Source: Methylobacterium sp. CB376
GTDB lineage: Bacteria; Pseudomonadota; Alphaproteobacteria; Rhizobiales; Beijerinckiaceae
Reading direction: 5' to 3'
Assembly: GCF_029714205.1 (NCBI RefSeq)
Contig: NZ_CP121648.1
Span: forward strand, 6,698,501-6,762,500
Length of the DNA: 64,000 nucleotides
Of this stretch, positions 63,552 through 64,000 are shown in pieces. Position numbers and translations under genes: made by a program. Positions within the stretch are counted from its first letter, which is position 1. Each line of letters opens with the position of its first letter. The notes under the pieces are model-generated. The model was given only the letters and a program-made list of their open reading frames with translations, had not been told where the DNA came from and made no database searches.

Positions 63552-64000
63552 ATGCGGGTTCTGGTGGTCGGGGCGGGCGCGACGGGCGGCTATTTCGGGG
63601 CGCGGCTCGCCGAGGCCGGGCGGGACGTGACCTTCCTGGTGCGGCCCGCGCGCGCCGCGCGCCTCGCCGCCCGGGGCCTCACCGTGAAGAGCCCGGTGCG
63701 CGACGCGCACCTGGCGGCCCCGGCGACCGTCACGGCCGGCGCGATTCCCGGCCCCTACGACCTCGTGCTCCTGAGCTGCAAGGCCTACGACCTCGCCGGC
63801 GCGATCGAGGACCTCGCCCCGGCGGTCGGGCCCGGGACCGCGATCCTGCCGATCCTCAACGGCATGGCCCATCTCGACGCCCTCGACGCCCGCTTCGGGC
63901 CCGCGCGCGTGCTCGGCGGCTCCTGCGCCATCGCGGCGACGCTCGGCCCGGAGGGCGAGATCGTGCAGATGAGCGACCTGCACAGCCTCACCTTCGGCGA
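63552..64000 (+). CDS. panE: 2-dehydropantoate 2-reductase, N-terminal part (3' end off window)
   Basis: The ATG at 63552 (GGGAGAGGC upstream) opens MRVLVVGAGATGGYFGARLA, the NADPH-binding GxGxxG motif of ketopantoate reductases. About 149 residues are inside the window, including PYDLVLLSCKAYDLAGAIED with the conserved lysine in SCKAYDL, and ILPILNGMAHLDAL. The enzyme reduces 2-dehydropantoate to pantoate for pantothenate synthesis; many paralogues of this family exist, so the substrate could differ. Confidence 0.88.
   Translation, partial: MRVLVVGAGATGGYFGARLAEAGRDVTFLVRPARAARLAARGLTVKSPVRDAHLAAPATVTAGAIPGPYDLVLLSCKAYDLAGAIEDLAPAVGPGTAILPILNGMAHLDALDARFGPARVLGGSCAIAATLGPEGEIVQMSDLHSLTFG

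Noticed and set aside
61869..63983. A 704-codon minus-strand open frame across the ClC gene and tRNA
   Set aside because: It is out of frame with the ClC protein and its end is read-through of the tRNA (SSMVEQQPSKLNTRVRF).

Overview
The window is high-GC DNA (roughly 70% by eye) with alphaproteobacterial gene content: an FnrN-type regulator with matching Fnr boxes, a MucR/Ros regulator, ChrB-ChrA-SOD chromate genes, DUF1259, DUF3182 and YdcH (DUF465) proteins, an OxlT oxalate:formate antiporter, and a modular palindromic repeat scattered between genes. This points to Rhizobiales, most likely Methylobacterium. The genus is an inference from gene content and style; no rRNA is present to confirm it. 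One tRNA (Gly, UCC) is present.

Layout. (1) 1-5595: a minus-strand surface cassette holding a tail-fibre-like secreted protein, a 94-residue single-YD-repeat protein and a large Rhs protein with an N-terminal C39-like peptidase domain that runs off the left edge; the first two genes are AT-richer than the rest. (2) 6.4-10.2 kb: a DoxX-like membrane protein, a decayed PhnD-type binding protein, a radical SAM/SPASM enzyme and selD. (3) 10.3-13.7 kb: a globin-coupled chemoreceptor and two small proteins. (4) 14-26.3 kb: a low-oxygen island with at least seven Fnr-box-like sites around a MIP18-family protein, an NnrS-like membrane protein with a coupled leader peptide, two Crp/Fnr regulators (one with the Fe-S cysteine set), a universal stress protein, a small membrane protein and a YdcH protein. 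Inside this island lies an AraC regulator followed by an EamA exporter, an ArgG-like ligase and a 2OG-Fe(II) amino-acid-hydroxylase homologue, which looks like a pathway for a modified amino acid. (5) 26.3-28.5 kb: mostly non-coding DNA with a DUF4214 gene, repeats and IS debris. (6) 28.5-38.1 kb: a tricarboxylate module with a TctDE-like two-component system divergent from a binding protein, both ATP-citrate-lyase-like subunits (each carrying an independent disabling lesion), a citrate-type MHS transporter and a second binding protein. (7) 38.2-49.1 kb: IS remnants, oxlT, a TauE/SafE exporter, a YdcZ transporter with a divergent LysR regulator, an IclR regulator with a class V aminotransferase and an amino-acid binding protein, and a decayed copy of the tricarboxylate binding protein. 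(8) 49.2-54.1 kb: DUF3182, an alpha/beta hydrolase, YdcZ, a Rap1a-like protein, an ATP-grasp protein and a beta-propeller protein. (9) 54.1-58.5 kb: an extended chromate operon (chrB, chrA, small protein, DUF1259, SOD). (10) 58.5-64 kb: decayed DNA, a MucR-like regulator, an IS5 remnant, tRNA-Gly, a ClC channel and the start of panE.

The best candidates for something not yet described are the EamA/ArgG-like/2OG-dioxygenase cassette and the selD/radical-SAM locus. The double inactivation of the citrate lyase and the modular repeat family are the clearest evolutionary signals.
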